NCBI RefSeq assembly: GCF_011516655.1
Contig: NZ_WOSV01000005.1
Span: 1-64,000 of the forward strand
Source: Acetobacter thailandicus
GTDB lineage: Bacteria > Pseudomonadota > Alphaproteobacteria > Acetobacterales > Acetobacteraceae
Reading direction: 5' to 3'
Length of the DNA: 64,000 bases
Position 1 is the first letter of the stretch. Each line of letters starts with the position of its first letter. This document shows positions 27,020 through 35,781 of the stretch, piece after piece. Under the pieces are notes generated by a model that saw nothing but the letters and a program-made list of their open reading frames with translations, was not told where the DNA came from and searched no databases. A program made the translations under genes and the position numbers.

Positions 27020-28000
27020 ATGTTTGGTGTTGATCCGTTTTTGCTTAGCCTCATAGGCACCGTTCTCCTTGCAACATTTGTGCCGTGTCATGGCGCGGGT
27101 GTTGAAGTTTTTCACTGGCTGGCGATTATTGTCATCGGCATTATGTTTTTCCTGCAGGGTGCCAGGCTTTCCCGCAGCGCTGTTGTCGACGGGCTGACAG
27201 CGTGGCGCCTGCATATTTTAATTTTATGCTGCACCTTTATTTTGTTTCCGTTGCTTGGCCTTGGTTTTCATGCGGCTTTTCCAGGGCTGTTGCAGAATGA
27301 TGTCTGGCTTGGTGTATTATTTTTATGCTGCCTGCCCTCAACAGTACAGTCGTCCATTGCATTTACCTCTATCGCGGGGGGTAATACGTCCGCTGCGGTC
27401 TGTGCAGCTACGGCCTCTAATATCTTTGGTATTTTTATAACACCTGTTCTGGTCGGGCTTATCCTTGCTCGGCATGGAGCGCAGGATAGTAACGGACTTG
27501 ATATCGTCTTTCAGCTTTTGTTGCCTTTTATTGCGGGGCAGCTGCTTCAGCCATGGATTGGTAACTGGGCACGCCGGCATAAAAAGCTGTTGTCTCTGAC
27601 TGATCGCAGTTCAATTCTGGTTGTTGTTTATGCCGCCTTTAGTGATGCCGTGATGCAGGGGCTATGGCACAAGCTGCCGCTGAGTGAGCTGGGCATGATT
27701 GCAGTCGTTGACTTTATTTTGCTGGCTATTGTGCTGATTGTTACGGCACTGACCTGCCGTCTGGCCGGGCTGCCGTTCCGTGATGAGGTCGCGGTTATAT
27801 TCTGCGGTTCAAAGAAAACTCTCGCATCAGGCGTACCCATGGCTAACGTGCTGTTTCCGGCAGCAAGTGTTGGTATTATCGTGCTGCCGCTGATGATTTT
27901 TCATCAGATACAGCTTTTTATCTGCGCTATTCTGGCACGTCGCTTCGCTGAGGTGACAAAAAGAAGAGCCGCCGCAGGTGCTGCCCTGTCAGAAGAATAG
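27020..28000 (+). CDS. Bile acid:sodium symporter family (SBF-like) membrane transporter
   Basis: A 326-residue inner-membrane protein with nine or ten predicted membrane spans, resembling the SBF-like branch (YfeH type) of the BASS superfamily. Helpful segments are F-F-L-Q-G-A-R-L-S near residue 44, C-C-L-P-S-T-V-Q-S-S-I near residue 107, A-T-A-S-N-I-F-G-I-F near residue 132 and C-G-S-K-K-T-L-A-S-G-V-P near residue 268. The substrate of this branch is generally unknown; transport of organic anions with sodium is inferred from the superfamily. It stands alone and is convergent with cobT. Confidence 0.85.
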   Translation: MFGVDPFLLSLIGTVLLATFVPCHGAGVEVFHWLAIIVIGIMFFLQGARLSRSAVVDGLTAWRLHILILCCTFILFPLLGLGFHAAFPGLLQNDVWLGVLFLCCLPSTVQSSIAFTSIAGGNTSAAVCAATASNIFGIFITPVLVGLILARHGAQDSNGLDIVFQLLLPFIAGQLLQPWIGNWARRHKKLLSLTDRSSILVVVYAAFSDAVMQGLWHKLPLSELGMIAVVDFILLAIVLIVTALTCRLAGLPFRDEVAVIFCGSKKTLASGVPMANVLFPAASVGIIVLPLMIFHQIQLFICAILARRFAEVTKRRAAAGAALSEE

Positions 28001-28018
28001 CCGGTTAATAAACCGGCT
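27999..28018. terminator. Bidirectional hairpin between the BASS gene and cobT
   Basis: A perfect 8-base inverted repeat AGCCGGTT-AATA-AACCGGCT begins within the stop codon of the transporter gene and ends eight bases before the cobT stop. Only short T-rich tails follow on either strand, so termination efficiency is uncertain. Confidence 0.6.
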
Positions 28019-28025
28019 ATTTGCC

Positions 28026-29942
28026 TTATCTGCTTTTGCGGTTTTTGCCGCTTTTGTAAGTGTCATCAAACAATGCTGAGAGAGACTGGAGCATTGTGCC
28101 CCCCAGCTCTTCGGCATCAGTAATGGTCACAGCCCGCCCGTAATAGCGGCCGACATCATGCCCGATCCCGATGGCTGATAATTCGACCGGGGTGCGATTC
28201 TCGATCATATGGATGACCTCTCTGAGGTGATCCTCCAGGTATGAAGGCGGGTTTGCCGACAAGGTACTGTCATCGACCGGAGCACCATCTGAAATGACCA
28301 TAAGAATTTTACGCGCTTCAGGGCGTGCGCGCAGGCGGCGATAGGCCCAGAGCAGGGCCTCACCATCAATATTTTCTTTTAACAGACCTTCGCGCAGCAT
28401 CAGTCCCATATTCGCACGGGCTCTGCGCCAGGGCATATCTGCCGCTTTATAAATAATATGACGCAGATCATTCAGCCGGCCAGGCTGTTCTGGCTTGCCG
28501 TTCTGAATCCATTTTTCACGGCTTTGTCCACCTTTCCAGGCACGGGTTGTAAAGCCGAGAATTTCGACCTTAACACCGCATCGTTCGAGTGTTCTGGCCA
28601 GAATATCACCGCATGACGCAGCAACTGAAATGGGGCGTCCACGCATTGACCCCGAGTTGTCGATAAGCAGGGTGACGGCTGTGTCACGAAATTCGGTATC
28701 TTTCTCCTGCTTATAAGACAGCGACAGCATTGGGTTAACAATAATGCGTGACAGGCGCCCGGCATCCAGCAGACCTTCTTCCATGTCAAACTGCCACGAG
28801 CGGGTTTGCTGAGCCATAAGCTTACGTTGCAGTTTATTAGCCAGCCGCGACACAACGCCCTGCAGGGTTGTGAGCTGCTGGTCCAGCTGACGACGCAGGC
28901 GGGTGAGCTCCTGTGGATCACACAGCGATTCAGCCGGAACTTCCTCGTCAAACTGTGTGGTATAGGCTTTGTAAGGAGGCGGAGTATCGTCTGAGGGTGA
29001 ATCTTCGTGGTGACCGTGTCCGGCTGATTCCCCTGCGCTTTTTACGCTTTCTTCATGCTCCTGCGGCGTGTCAGGCGAGCTCTCACCTGTTTCAGCCGAG
29101 GGTTGCTCCTCCAGTGCCTCAGGGGTGGTTTCAGTCTCGTCTGATTCTGTTTCGGGCGTTTCACTTTCTTCAGGTGGGGCGGCTTCGTCAGCGGGCAGAT
29201 CATCGTCCTGTTCATCAGAGGGGGTGTCGTCTTCCTCCTCCTCTTCTGCCAGGGCAAAGGCTCCCATAAGCTGGCGGGCAGCCTGCGCATAGCTCTCCTG
29301 ATTATCCTGTGTTTCTTTCAGATGCGTCAGAGCTGTCAGTGCTTTGGCCGGCATAGCCTGACGCCACTGTTCGAGAATATTTTTTGCCGCGGCAGGTGGT
29401 GCTTCACCTGTCATGACTTCACGTGCAAGCAGGGAGAGAGCAACGGCTGGTGAGAGCTGTGCCGGGCTGGTGATTTTACCCAGGCCACTTTCTTCACACT
29501 CCGCTTCAAGGCGGTGGCGCAGGTTTGCGGCCACTCCTTTCAGGTGTCGTACCCCGACAGACTCGATTCGGGCCTGCTCAAGTGCGTCATAAACCTCGCG
29601 TGCAGTGCTGTCTTCAGGCAGCCTGGCGCGGTGCAGCCTGGCATTATGGTGCTTCAGGCGCAGTGCCTGGGCATCAGCAGCACCACGAATACGTAAAATC
29701 TCCTCCTCTTTCAGGCGGCGGGAGGGCGAGGGTAGTCGGGCCGTCGCACCTTCATGGCTGAGAGGTGCAAGAGGTGCGTTGCCGGTCAGAAAAGAAACTT
29801 CAGTTTCTTTTGTGCCGCCAAGTGCACGAAAGGCTGCTGTTGTCGCCTGTCTGAAAGCCTCGACCTGCTTATCCTGATGAGAGGCAGACGTCTGGTTATG
29901 CCCCGGAGAGGGCGGCTGCGGGCCTGTCCTGCTGTCAGTCAT
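28026..29942 (-). CDS. cobT: Aerobic cobaltochelatase subunit CobT
   Basis: Subunit of the ATP-dependent cobalt chelatase CobNST, which inserts Co into hydrogenobyrinate a,c-diamide in aerobic cobalamin synthesis; 638 residues. The N-terminal half is helical; the middle (about residues 215-315) is a very acidic, low-complexity linker rich in Glu, Asp, Pro and Ser; the C-terminal von Willebrand A domain carries the MIDAS motif D-N-S-G-S-M-R-G near residues 428-435. cobS lies immediately upstream in the same direction, so the two form an operon. cobN is not in the window. Confidence 0.96.
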   Translation of the reverse strand: MTDSRTGPQPPSPGHNQTSASHQDKQVEAFRQATTAAFRALGGTKETEVSFLTGNAPLAPLSHEGATARLPSPSRRLKEEEILRIRGAADAQALRLKHHNARLHRARLPEDSTAREVYDALEQARIESVGVRHLKGVAANLRHRLEAECEESGLGKITSPAQLSPAVALSLLAREVMTGEAPPAAAKNILEQWRQAMPAKALTALTHLKETQDNQESYAQAARQLMGAFALAEEEEEDDTPSDEQDDDLPADEAAPPEESETPETESDETETTPEALEEQPSAETGESSPDTPQEHEESVKSAGESAGHGHHEDSPSDDTPPPYKAYTTQFDEEVPAESLCDPQELTRLRRQLDQQLTTLQGVVSRLANKLQRKLMAQQTRSWQFDMEEGLLDAGRLSRIIVNPMLSLSYKQEKDTEFRDTAVTLLIDNSGSMRGRPISVAASCGDILARTLERCGVKVEILGFTTRAWKGGQSREKWIQNGKPEQPGRLNDLRHIIYKAADMPWRRARANMGLMLREGLLKENIDGEALLWAYRRLRARPEARKILMVISDGAPVDDSTLSANPPSYLEDHLREVIHMIENRTPVELSAIGIGHDVGRYYGRAVTITDAEELGGTMLQSLSALFDDTYKSGKNRKSR

Positions 29943-29979
29943 AATATGACGATCCTTCTTTCAGAAAACGCAGGCATCC

Positions 29980-30978
29980 TTATTTTGCAAACGGACTGGT
30001 GTTAAAGCAGCGCTGATAATATTCAGCAACGATATTGCGTTCAGCTTCATCACATTTATTGAGGAATGTGACGCGGAAGGCAAAAGCAATATCTTTAAAA
30101 ATACGTTCGTTTTCAGCCCATGTAATGACCGCACGCGGTGACATGACAGTAGAGAGGTCGCCTGCCATAAAACCAGCACGGATCAGGTTTGCCAGCGCAA
30201 CCATGCTTTCTATCGTGTTGCGGGCCTCTTTGTTCTGCGGGGCGGTTTTCATGCGGGAAAGAATGATCCCGACTTCCTGCGCATGGGGCAGGTAGTTGAG
30301 TGAGGTAACAATGTTCCAGCGATCCATCTGCCCCTGATTGATCTGCTGCGTACCGTGATACAGCCCGGTTGTGTCGCCCAGGCCAATAGTGTTGGTCGTG
30401 GCAAAGATGCGGAACCATGGGTGTGGTTTCAGCACCCGATTCTGATCAAGTAATGTCAGGTGACCTTCTATTTCGAGTACGCGCTGAATAACGAACATCA
30501 CATCAGGGCGGCCGGCATCATATTCATCAAACACCAGAGCGCAGGGGTGGCGCAGGCACCAGGGCAGCAGGCCTTCCTGAAACTCAGTGATCTGCTGACC
30601 GTCTCTGACCACGATGGCATCTTTGCCAATCAGGTCAATACGAGAGACGTGGCTGTCGAGGTTGATACGGATACAGGGCCAGTTCAGGCGGGCAGCAACC
30701 TGCTCAATATGGGATGATTTACCAGTACCATGAAAACCCTGCACCATAACGCGACGGTTGCAGGCAAAACCTGCCAGAATGGCGAGGGTGGTATCGTGGT
30801 CGAACAGATAAGCCGGGTCGATATCGGGTACATGTTCGGTGCGAACAGAATAGGCCGGCACTTTAAAGTCTGCATCAATACCAAAGACGTCACGCGCGGA
30901 CACTTCGAGGTCAGGGGCAGAAAGAACGGAAATAGGAGGAAGTGAATCCGCTGAATCAGAAATGAAAGAATCGGTCAT
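29980..30978 (-). CDS. cobS: Aerobic cobaltochelatase subunit CobS
   Basis: AAA+ ATPase partner of CobT in cobalt insertion; 332 residues. Walker A is visible as G-F-H-G-T-G-K-S-S near residue 84, Walker B as L-V-F-D-E-Y-D-A-G near residue 149, and the sensor region as F-A-T-T-N-T-I-G near residue 193. The N-terminus has the P-D-L-x-V-x-x-x-x-V-F-G-I-D pattern typical of CobS. It is 37 bases upstream of cobT. Upstream is a J-domain gene divergent from bolA, a conserved alphaproteobacterial neighbourhood. Confidence 0.97.
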   Translation of the reverse strand: MTDSFISDSADSLPPISVLSAPDLEVSARDVFGIDADFKVPAYSVRTEHVPDIDPAYLFDHDTTLAILAGFACNRRVMVQGFHGTGKSSHIEQVAARLNWPCIRINLDSHVSRIDLIGKDAIVVRDGQQITEFQEGLLPWCLRHPCALVFDEYDAGRPDVMFVIQRVLEIEGHLTLLDQNRVLKPHPWFRIFATTNTIGLGDTTGLYHGTQQINQGQMDRWNIVTSLNYLPHAQEVGIILSRMKTAPQNKEARNTIESMVALANLIRAGFMAGDLSTVMSPRAVITWAENERIFKDIAFAFRVTFLNKCDEAERNIVAEYYQRCFNTSPFAK

Positions 30979-31093
30979 TCTTTATCCATCTTGTGCGTGT
31001 GGTGTTGGAAAAAACGATGCAGCCTCTGCCTGTGCTGATCTTTAAGAACGCATGAGGGGAGCATGCCACGGCTTGTGTATTTTTTCGAGCCCC

Positions 31094-31684
31094 TCAGACA
31101 TCAAGGTGCGCCTTAACTATTGTATAGGAAATATTAATATCTTTCAGGCGTTCCTCAGCCTGGCGGTCTCCGTTATTGCGGTCAGGGTGGTATTTGCGGG
31201 CCAGGTCACGATAACGCGCTTTCGCATCGGTCAGGGTCAGAGGCCAGTTCAGCCCCAGTATTGCCAGATGTTCGCGCAGTTCTGCCGGTGCGCGTGGCGT
31301 GGCGTTTCTGCGGTATTGCTCAGCCCGGGCCTGACGGCTGCGGTTGAGGATGTTGAGCGGGTCAAGCACATCCTCTTCATTAAATCGTGTATGTTTTGGG
31401 CGTGCCGCGCTTTGCCCGAAGGCCCATGACGGGCGCTCCCACGATACATCAGCGCGCAGGTGGGCTTCAATCTGCCCCGGGCTCATCCCCTTATAATAGT
31501 CCCAGCGTGAATTATATTCACGGACATGCGGGAGGCAAAACCAGAAATACTGGTTGAGCGTATCGCGCGAGCGAGGGGCCCGATATCCTGCCTGTTCTGT
31601 ACAGTCAGGCATATCGCAGCATCGTTGTGGTGCATCCGGATCAGGGTCGAATGCCTTATGTCGGGTATTCCTTTGCTTCATCAT
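31094..31684 (-). CDS. J-domain (DnaJ-like) protein
   Basis: A 196-residue protein with the J domain at its C-terminal end: the H-P-D tripeptide is seen in A-R-K-Y-H-P-D-R-N-N near residue 165. The N-terminal part has a possible metal-binding cluster, C-C-D-M-P-D-C followed by F-C-L-P-H, and a conserved-looking Y-N-S-R-W-D-Y-Y-K-G-M segment. It would act as a co-chaperone stimulating DnaK on specific clients. It lacks the Gly/Phe and zinc-finger regions of DnaJ itself. It diverges from bolA and precedes cobS, the usual alphaproteobacterial context; whether it serves cobaltochelatase is open. Confidence 0.9.
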   Translation of the reverse strand: MMKQRNTRHKAFDPDPDAPQRCCDMPDCTEQAGYRAPRSRDTLNQYFWFCLPHVREYNSRWDYYKGMSPGQIEAHLRADVSWERPSWAFGQSAARPKHTRFNEEDVLDPLNILNRSRQARAEQYRRNATPRAPAELREHLAILGLNWPLTLTDAKARYRDLARKYHPDRNNGDRQAEERLKDINISYTIVKAHLDV

Positions 31685-31729
31685 CTGCGGTTATGTGCGT
31701 TATGAAGGCTTCAGTGCAAGGGGAAAGAT

Positions 31730-32071
31730 ATGAGTGGTTCTGGTCGTAAAGCTTCAGGGCAGGAGGCGTCAGGCCCCCGTTCTGTGCGTGTTCGTGAAAA
31801 GCTGACTGAATTTTTTGGTGCGCAGAAATTAGAAATTTTTGATGAAAGCAGCCGTCATGCACATCATGCGCCGATGGCGCGCGGACCAGGAGAGAATGCA
31901 ACAGAGACACATTTTCGTCTGCTGATGGTCAGTCCGGCCTTTGAAGGGGTCAGCCGTGTTAACCGTTTCAGGAAGGTGCATGAAATTCTTCAGCCTGAAT
32001 TTGATAGTGGTTTACACGCCCTGGCGATGGTGCTGCGTACACCTGAGGAGGATGCAGCATGTCCGACGTGA
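31730..32071 (+). CDS. bolA: BolA family protein
   Basis: A 113-residue protein of the BolA family, which works with monothiol glutaredoxins in iron-sulfur cluster handling and can act as a transcription regulator. The class II KH-like fold is marked by D-E-S-S-R-H-A-H-H near residue 38, E-T-H-F-R-L-L-M-V-S near residue 58 and the R-H-R-type segment N-R-F-R-K-V-H-E near residue 78. A basic leader of about 20 residues precedes the domain. The 3' end overlaps the start of the LolA-like gene by 13 bases, so the two are probably cotranslated. Confidence 0.92.
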   Translation: MSGSGRKASGQEASGPRSVRVREKLTEFFGAQKLEIFDESSRHAHHAPMARGPGENATETHFRLLMVSPAFEGVSRVNRFRKVHEILQPEFDSGLHALAMVLRTPEEDAACPT

Positions 32072-32643
32072 TATCTGCGGGGAGAGTATCTCGTCGTCAG
32101 GTTCTGGTATGGAGCGGGATGCTCAGTCTGGCTGGTTGTGCGGGCACAAAAAAGCCGTCTGATGCTGGCAGGCAGGTGCAGATTAACCGCGTCGAGCAGT
32201 ATTTACGCACTGTACACCTTAATGCCGTGCCGTTTACGCAGCTATGGCCTGATGGTGCAACAGGCATGGGGCAACTGACCTACAGCCCTGGCTATCTGTA
32301 TCTGTTTTATCAGGATCCCCCGGGCACAGAGCTGAAAGCCAGAGGGCTGCACGCTGTGTATAAAGATGGGCAGAATGGCTCTGAAACCAGTATGGGGCTT
32401 GCGCATAATCCGCTTGGATTACTGATGGGCAACCCCATTGTGCTTTCAGGTGCTGTGATGGTGACTGACGTCAGGCAGCAGCCTGGTGTTTTGCAGATCT
32501 CACTTGCAAGAGCAGCTAACCCTTCCCAGGGGCTGGTGACACTGACATTTGCCGATTCAAACAATACACTTAGCCTGTCTGATATTCATGTGACGGATGA
32601 GCGCAGGCGTACGCTTGAGGTTCATCTTCTTCAACAGGGGTAA
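32059..32643 (+). CDS. LolA-like protein with a lipoprotein signal
   Basis: A 194-residue protein whose mature region resembles the LolA/LolB fold (outer-membrane lipoprotein carriers): V-E-Q-Y-L-R-T-V-H near residue 44, then [14 protein letters not shown] near residue 71 and L-S-D-I-H-V-T-D-E near the end. The N-terminus has two adjacent arginines (S-R-R-Q-V) followed by a hydrophobic run ending in the lipobox L-A-G-C. LolA is normally soluble, so an acylated form is unusual and may be closer to LolB. It overlaps bolA at the start and the convergent lipB gene by 74 bases at the end. Confidence 0.75.
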   Translation: MSDVISAGRVSRRQVLVWSGMLSLAGCAGTKKPSDAGRQVQINRVEQYLRTVHLNAVPFTQLWPDGATGMGQLTYSPGYLYLFYQDPPGTELKARGLHAVYKDGQNGSETSMGLAHNPLGLLMGNPIVLSGAVMVTDVRQQPGVLQISLARAANPSQGLVTLTFADSNNTLSLSDIHVTDERRRTLEVHLLQQG

Positions 32644-33310
32644 AGGCAGAGGGCAGGGATCCGAAAATCTTTGCCCAGTTTTTCATCAGTGCCTGGTCAA
32701 GCTGTGTCTTTGTATAAGAAAGCCCGAGTTTTTGCAGGCTGGTGACGCCATATTCACGAATACCGCACGGTACAATGCCATCAAAATCATTCAGATCAGG
32801 TGACAGGTTGATGGAAACCCCATGCCAGCTGACCCAGCGGGAGACCCTTACGCCAATAGCGGCAATTTTTTCCTCTTTGCCGGTTTTGGGGTCGGTAACC
32901 CATACGCCAACCCGCCCGTCACGACATTCGCCTTCTGCACCAAGGTCTGAAAGTGTGCTGATAACCCATTTTTCAAGGCCGTGAACATAAGCGCGTAAAT
33001 CACGCGGAGGGATGGTACCGTGCTGCTTTTGCAGGTCCATCATCACGTAAGCGATTCTCTGGCCCGGGCCGTGATAAGTCCATTGCCCGCCGCGCCCGGC
33101 ATCATAAGTGGGGTAATTTTGCGGGTTAAACAGGTCCTCCTGCTTTGCTGATGTACCTGCTGTATAGAGGGGGGGGTGTTCAAGCAGCCATACGCGTTCT
33201 GCCGCACCTTCCTGCCTGATTTTCTGAGAGATTTCCTGCATGCGACTGAAGGCAAACGGGTAGGAAATAGTTTTTTTGCTTATTTCCCATAAAAAATGCT
33301 TTTTGGTCAT
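32570..33310 (-). CDS. lipB: Octanoyltransferase
   Basis: Moves the octanoyl group from octanoyl-ACP to lipoyl domains, the first step of endogenous lipoate synthesis; 246 residues. Seen are [12 protein letters not shown] near residue 76, the catalytic lysine in E-K-I-A-A-I-G-V-R near residue 151, W-H-G-V-S-I-N-L and the catalytic cysteine in V-P-C-G-I near residue 182. The C-terminus extends about 20 residues beyond the usual end and is acidic and His-rich; this extension is where the gene overlaps the convergent LolA-like gene. LipA is not in the window. Confidence 0.95.
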   Translation of the reverse strand: MTKKHFLWEISKKTISYPFAFSRMQEISQKIRQEGAAERVWLLEHPPLYTAGTSAKQEDLFNPQNYPTYDAGRGGQWTYHGPGQRIAYVMMDLQKQHGTIPPRDLRAYVHGLEKWVISTLSDLGAEGECRDGRVGVWVTDPKTGKEEKIAAIGVRVSRWVSWHGVSINLSPDLNDFDGIVPCGIREYGVTSLQKLGLSYTKTQLDQALMKNWAKIFGSLPSAFTPVEEDEPQAYACAHPSHEYQTG

Positions 33311-33385
33311 TGCGGCCTGATACGTGTTGGGTTATACGCCTCTTCAGTAACACGGTGTTGGAGTTTCTGATACAGGTTAACGTGT

Positions 33386-33472
33386 GCGGCCGTGGCGGAA
33401 TGGTAGACGCGCAAGCTTGAGGTGCTTGTGGGGGAATACCCCGTGGAAGTTCGAGTCTTCTCGGCCGCACCA
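33386..33472 (+). tRNA. tRNA-Leu (anticodon GAG)
   Basis: An 87-base tRNA with encoded CCA. The acceptor stem is GCGGCCG/CGGCCGC with discriminator A. The anticodon stem CAAGC/GCTTG holds the loop TTGAGGT, giving anticodon GAG at positions 34-36 (reads CUC and CUU). A long variable arm (GGGG...CCCC around AATA) marks it as a class II tRNA, and the T-arm has the usual GTTCGAGTC. A hairpin with a T-tract follows. Confidence 0.97.
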
Positions 33473-33490
33473 TTTAACTGAAAATGTTAC

Positions 33491-33521
33491 AAAAAAAGCG
33501 GGCTTCAGGCCTGTTTTTTTT
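33491..33521 (+). terminator. Intrinsic terminator after tRNA-Leu
   Basis: A seven-A run, a stem CGGGC/GCCTG with one wobble and loop TTCAG, and a run of eight T bases form a terminator 19 bases after the tRNA. The A and T runs make it symmetrical. The remaining 220 bases before galU are AT-rich and hold no supported gene. Confidence 0.75.
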
Positions 33522-33742
33522 GCCTTTTTTATACGAAAAAATATCAGTTTTTTTAACTGTCATACGATCCTGCCTTTTAATTTCCTCATTATATGTTTAT
33601 CAAATTACTTCCTGTGTTCGTTTCTGTGTCGAACTGCGGGAGCATGTTGCTCTGCCCCTGTTCGTTGTGACAGTGCTGCTAAAAGCTTTGATGCGTGTGA
33701 CGTGCCGGATTTAAACTTTAAATTCTTTAAGGTGTTGTATTC

Positions 33743-34618
33743 GTGTCCAGACCTAAGCCTTTACGTAAAGCAGTCCTGCCGGTAGCAGGGTTGGGTACGC
33801 GCTTTTTGCCGGCGACCAAAGCCATGCCAAAAGAAATGCTGACGGTTGTTGACCGTCCGCTCATTCAGTATGCCATTGATGAAGCACGCGCTGCCGGGAT
33901 TGAAGAGTTTTGCCTTATCACAGGTCGTGGCAAAGATTCGCTGATTGACTATTTTGATATTGCTTATGAGCTTGAGTCTACACTGCGTGAGCGTAACAAG
34001 ACTGATGCACTTAAAGCCCTTGAGCCCAGCTCGATCGAGGCAGGATCCCTCGTTGCCGTGCGTCAGCAGGAGCCGCTTGGGCTGGGTCATGCTATCTGGT
34101 GTGCCCGCAGCTTTATCGGTGATGACCCGTTTGCTATTTTGCTGCCAGATGACATTGTTAAATCCGGCGTTCCCTGCATGAAACAGCTGGCTGATGCCTA
34201 TTATCAGACAGGTGGCAGTGTTGTTGCCGTGACAGAAGTGCCGCGCGCGCATACCAATCGTTATGGTATTCTCAAAACCGGTAAAGACGACGGCCGTCTG
34301 GTTGAAGTGCAGGGGCTTGTTGAAAAACCAAAGCCTGAAGACGCTCCTTCTAATCTGTCAGTCATCGGACGGTACATTCTGACGGCTGACGTGATGAAGT
34401 ACCTGGCTAAGCTTGAAAAAGGCGCCGGTGGTGAAGTCCAGCTGACAGATGCTATGGCAAAAACCATTGGTGAAGCACCTTTCCATGGCCTGCGCTATGA
34501 AGGTGAGCGTTTTGACTGTGGTAATAAAATCGGCTTCCTTGAAGCGCAGATTGCGTTCTCGCTTGATCGCCCTGATCTTGCCGGCGAGGTTAAAGAGTTT
34601 CTTAAAAAATATAGCTGA
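33743..34618 (+). CDS. galU: UTP--glucose-1-phosphate uridylyltransferase
   Basis: Makes UDP-glucose, the glucosyl donor for exopolysaccharide, cellulose, lipopolysaccharide and trehalose pathways; cytoplasmic, 291 residues. It starts with GTG preceded by AAGGTG. The nucleotidyltransferase signature G-L-G-T-R-F-L-P-A-T-K-A-M-P-K-E lies near residues 16-31, and V-D-R-P-L-I-Q-Y near residue 36; E-K-P-K-P-E-D-A-P-S-N and the C-terminal Y-E-G-E-R-F-D-C-G-N-K-I-G follow the family. It is monocistronic between tRNA-Leu and moaA, with tandem hairpins after the stop. Confidence 0.96.
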   Translation: MSRPKPLRKAVLPVAGLGTRFLPATKAMPKEMLTVVDRPLIQYAIDEARAAGIEEFCLITGRGKDSLIDYFDIAYELESTLRERNKTDALKALEPSSIEAGSLVAVRQQEPLGLGHAIWCARSFIGDDPFAILLPDDIVKSGVPCMKQLADAYYQTGGSVVAVTEVPRAHTNRYGILKTGKDDGRLVEVQGLVEKPKPEDAPSNLSVIGRYILTADVMKYLAKLEKGAGGEVQLTDAMAKTIGEAPFHGLRYEGERFDCGNKIGFLEAQIAFSLDRPDLAGEVKEFLKKYS

Positions 34619-34629
34619 TATGCATATAT

Positions 34630-34657
34630 TTCAGCCAGCGTGCTGAAACTGGCTGAA
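34630..34657 (+). terminator. Hairpin after galU
   Basis: The perfect 9-base arms TTCAGCCAG (34630-34638) and CTGGCTGAA (34649-34657) enclose a 10-base loop, 11 bases after the galU stop. There is no T-tract, so a factor-independent terminator is not certain; it may stabilise the galU mRNA. The inner GCTGAA at 34642-34647 can pair with TTCAGC instead, giving an alternative smaller hairpin. Confidence 0.5.
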
Positions 34658-34700
34658 CGACTGACATAACGTATTTATATAGTTGTGTTATGTCAGTCGT
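34657..34700. repeat. 14-base perfect inverted repeat upstream of moaA
   Basis: ACGACTGACATAAC at 34657-34670 is repeated inverted as GTTATGTCAGTCGT at 34687-34700 around a 16-base AT-rich loop. It ends 53 bases before the moaA start and directly follows the galU hairpin. It could be a strong RNA hairpin in the moaA leader or a DNA operator. It does not show the recognisable conserved core of the known Moco riboswitch, though I cannot test this by covariance search. Confidence 0.65.
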
Positions 34701-34753
34701 CGGCACATTAAATTTTTCGACAACGGTCAGCTTTTTTGTTACTTAAAGGACCT

Positions 34754-35770
34754 ATGGTGTCCTCTTTGACCGACCGTGATGGTCGACATATCTCCTACCT
34801 GCGCGTTTCGGTGACAGATCGCTGTGATATGCGGTGTGTTTACTGCATGTCTGAGAACATGCGTTTTTTGCCTCGTGAAGATGTTTTGTCTTTCGAGGAG
34901 CTTCTGCGGTTATCGCGTGTTTTTATCCGTCAGGGTGTCAGGCGCTTGCGTATTACCGGGGGGGAGCCTCTGGTCAGGCGTGACATAGGAGAGTTTTTCA
35001 CAGAGCTTGGGCAATGGCTGCATCATTCCGATCAGCAGGGTATGCTTGATGAACTGACCCTTACCACAAATGGCACTCTGCTGGCCGATTATGCTGAGCT
35101 TTTATATAAGGCGGGCGTCAGGCGGGTTAATGTTAGTCTTGATACTCTGGATGATGTGCGTTTCAGGCAAATCACGCGCCGGGGGCATCTGGCAACTACG
35201 CTGAATGGTATTCGTGCTGCGCGGGCAGCGGGTCTTGCCGTGCGCATTAATACCGTGGCGATGGCCGGCGTCAATGATGACGAATTTGACGCGCTGCTGT
35301 CATGGTGTGGCGAAATTGGTGCTGATCTCTGTCTTATTGAAACCATGCCTATGGGGGAAACAGGCGAGGATCGCACAGCTTCTTACCTGCCGCTCTCACG
35401 GGTGCAGGAGCAGTTGCGTACACGCTGGTCTCTTACCCCCCTGAGCGACAGAACAGGCGGGCCTGCACGGTATATGCGCGTTGAAAAAACCGGGCAGCGC
35501 ATCGGGTTTATTACCCCGATGAGTCATAATTTCTGCAGTAGCTGTAACCGTGTACGACTTTCATGCACGGGGCGTCTCTATACCTGCCTTGGCCAGGAGG
35601 ATGGTATAGACCTGCGTGAGATTATGCGCAGCGGCGGTGATGATGCCGCTATTCTGACGGGTATCGAAGAAGCGATTTCCCGTAAGCCCACAGGTCACAC
35701 TTTTTTGCTTGATGAAAAAATGGGCAGAGTGTCGGGGCCGGCCCGGCATATGAGCGTAACCGGCGGTTAA
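34754..35770 (+). CDS. moaA: GTP 3',8-cyclase
   Basis: Radical SAM enzyme that, with MoaC, turns GTP into cyclic pyranopterin monophosphate, the first step of molybdenum cofactor synthesis; 338 residues from the ATG. The N-terminal 4Fe-4S cluster motif is C24-x3-C28-x2-C31 (D-R-C-D-M-R-C-V-Y-C). The second cluster is formed by F-C-S-S-C-N-R and a later cysteine in L-S-C-T-G-R. The protein ends in Gly-Gly, as active MoaA should. AAAGGA precedes the ATG closely; GTG 34757 would be better spaced. The gene is alone, with a long inverted repeat in its leader. Confidence 0.96.
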   Translation: MVSSLTDRDGRHISYLRVSVTDRCDMRCVYCMSENMRFLPREDVLSFEELLRLSRVFIRQGVRRLRITGGEPLVRRDIGEFFTELGQWLHHSDQQGMLDELTLTTNGTLLADYAELLYKAGVRRVNVSLDTLDDVRFRQITRRGHLATTLNGIRAARAAGLAVRINTVAMAGVNDDEFDALLSWCGEIGADLCLIETMPMGETGEDRTASYLPLSRVQEQLRTRWSLTPLSDRTGGPARYMRVEKTGQRIGFITPMSHNFCSSCNRVRLSCTGRLYTCLGQEDGIDLREIMRSGGDDAAILTGIEEAISRKPTGHTFLLDEKMGRVSGPARHMSVTGG

Positions 35771-35781
35771 AGACGGTAATT

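Noticed and set aside
29605-29877. Plus-strand frames opposite cobT
   Set aside because: cobT reads through with CobT-like order and a MIDAS motif; the opposite frames arise from its Glu/Ala-rich composition.
33484-33714. A 76-residue hydrophobic frame between tRNA-Leu and galU
   Set aside because: It begins within the tRNA terminator region, has no ribosome binding site, and its hydrophobic content follows from AT-rich sequence.
34619-34753. Moco riboswitch before moaA
   Set aside because: The region is dominated by two simple perfect stems and lacks the multi-branched pattern I would expect; without a covariance search it is reported only as hairpins.
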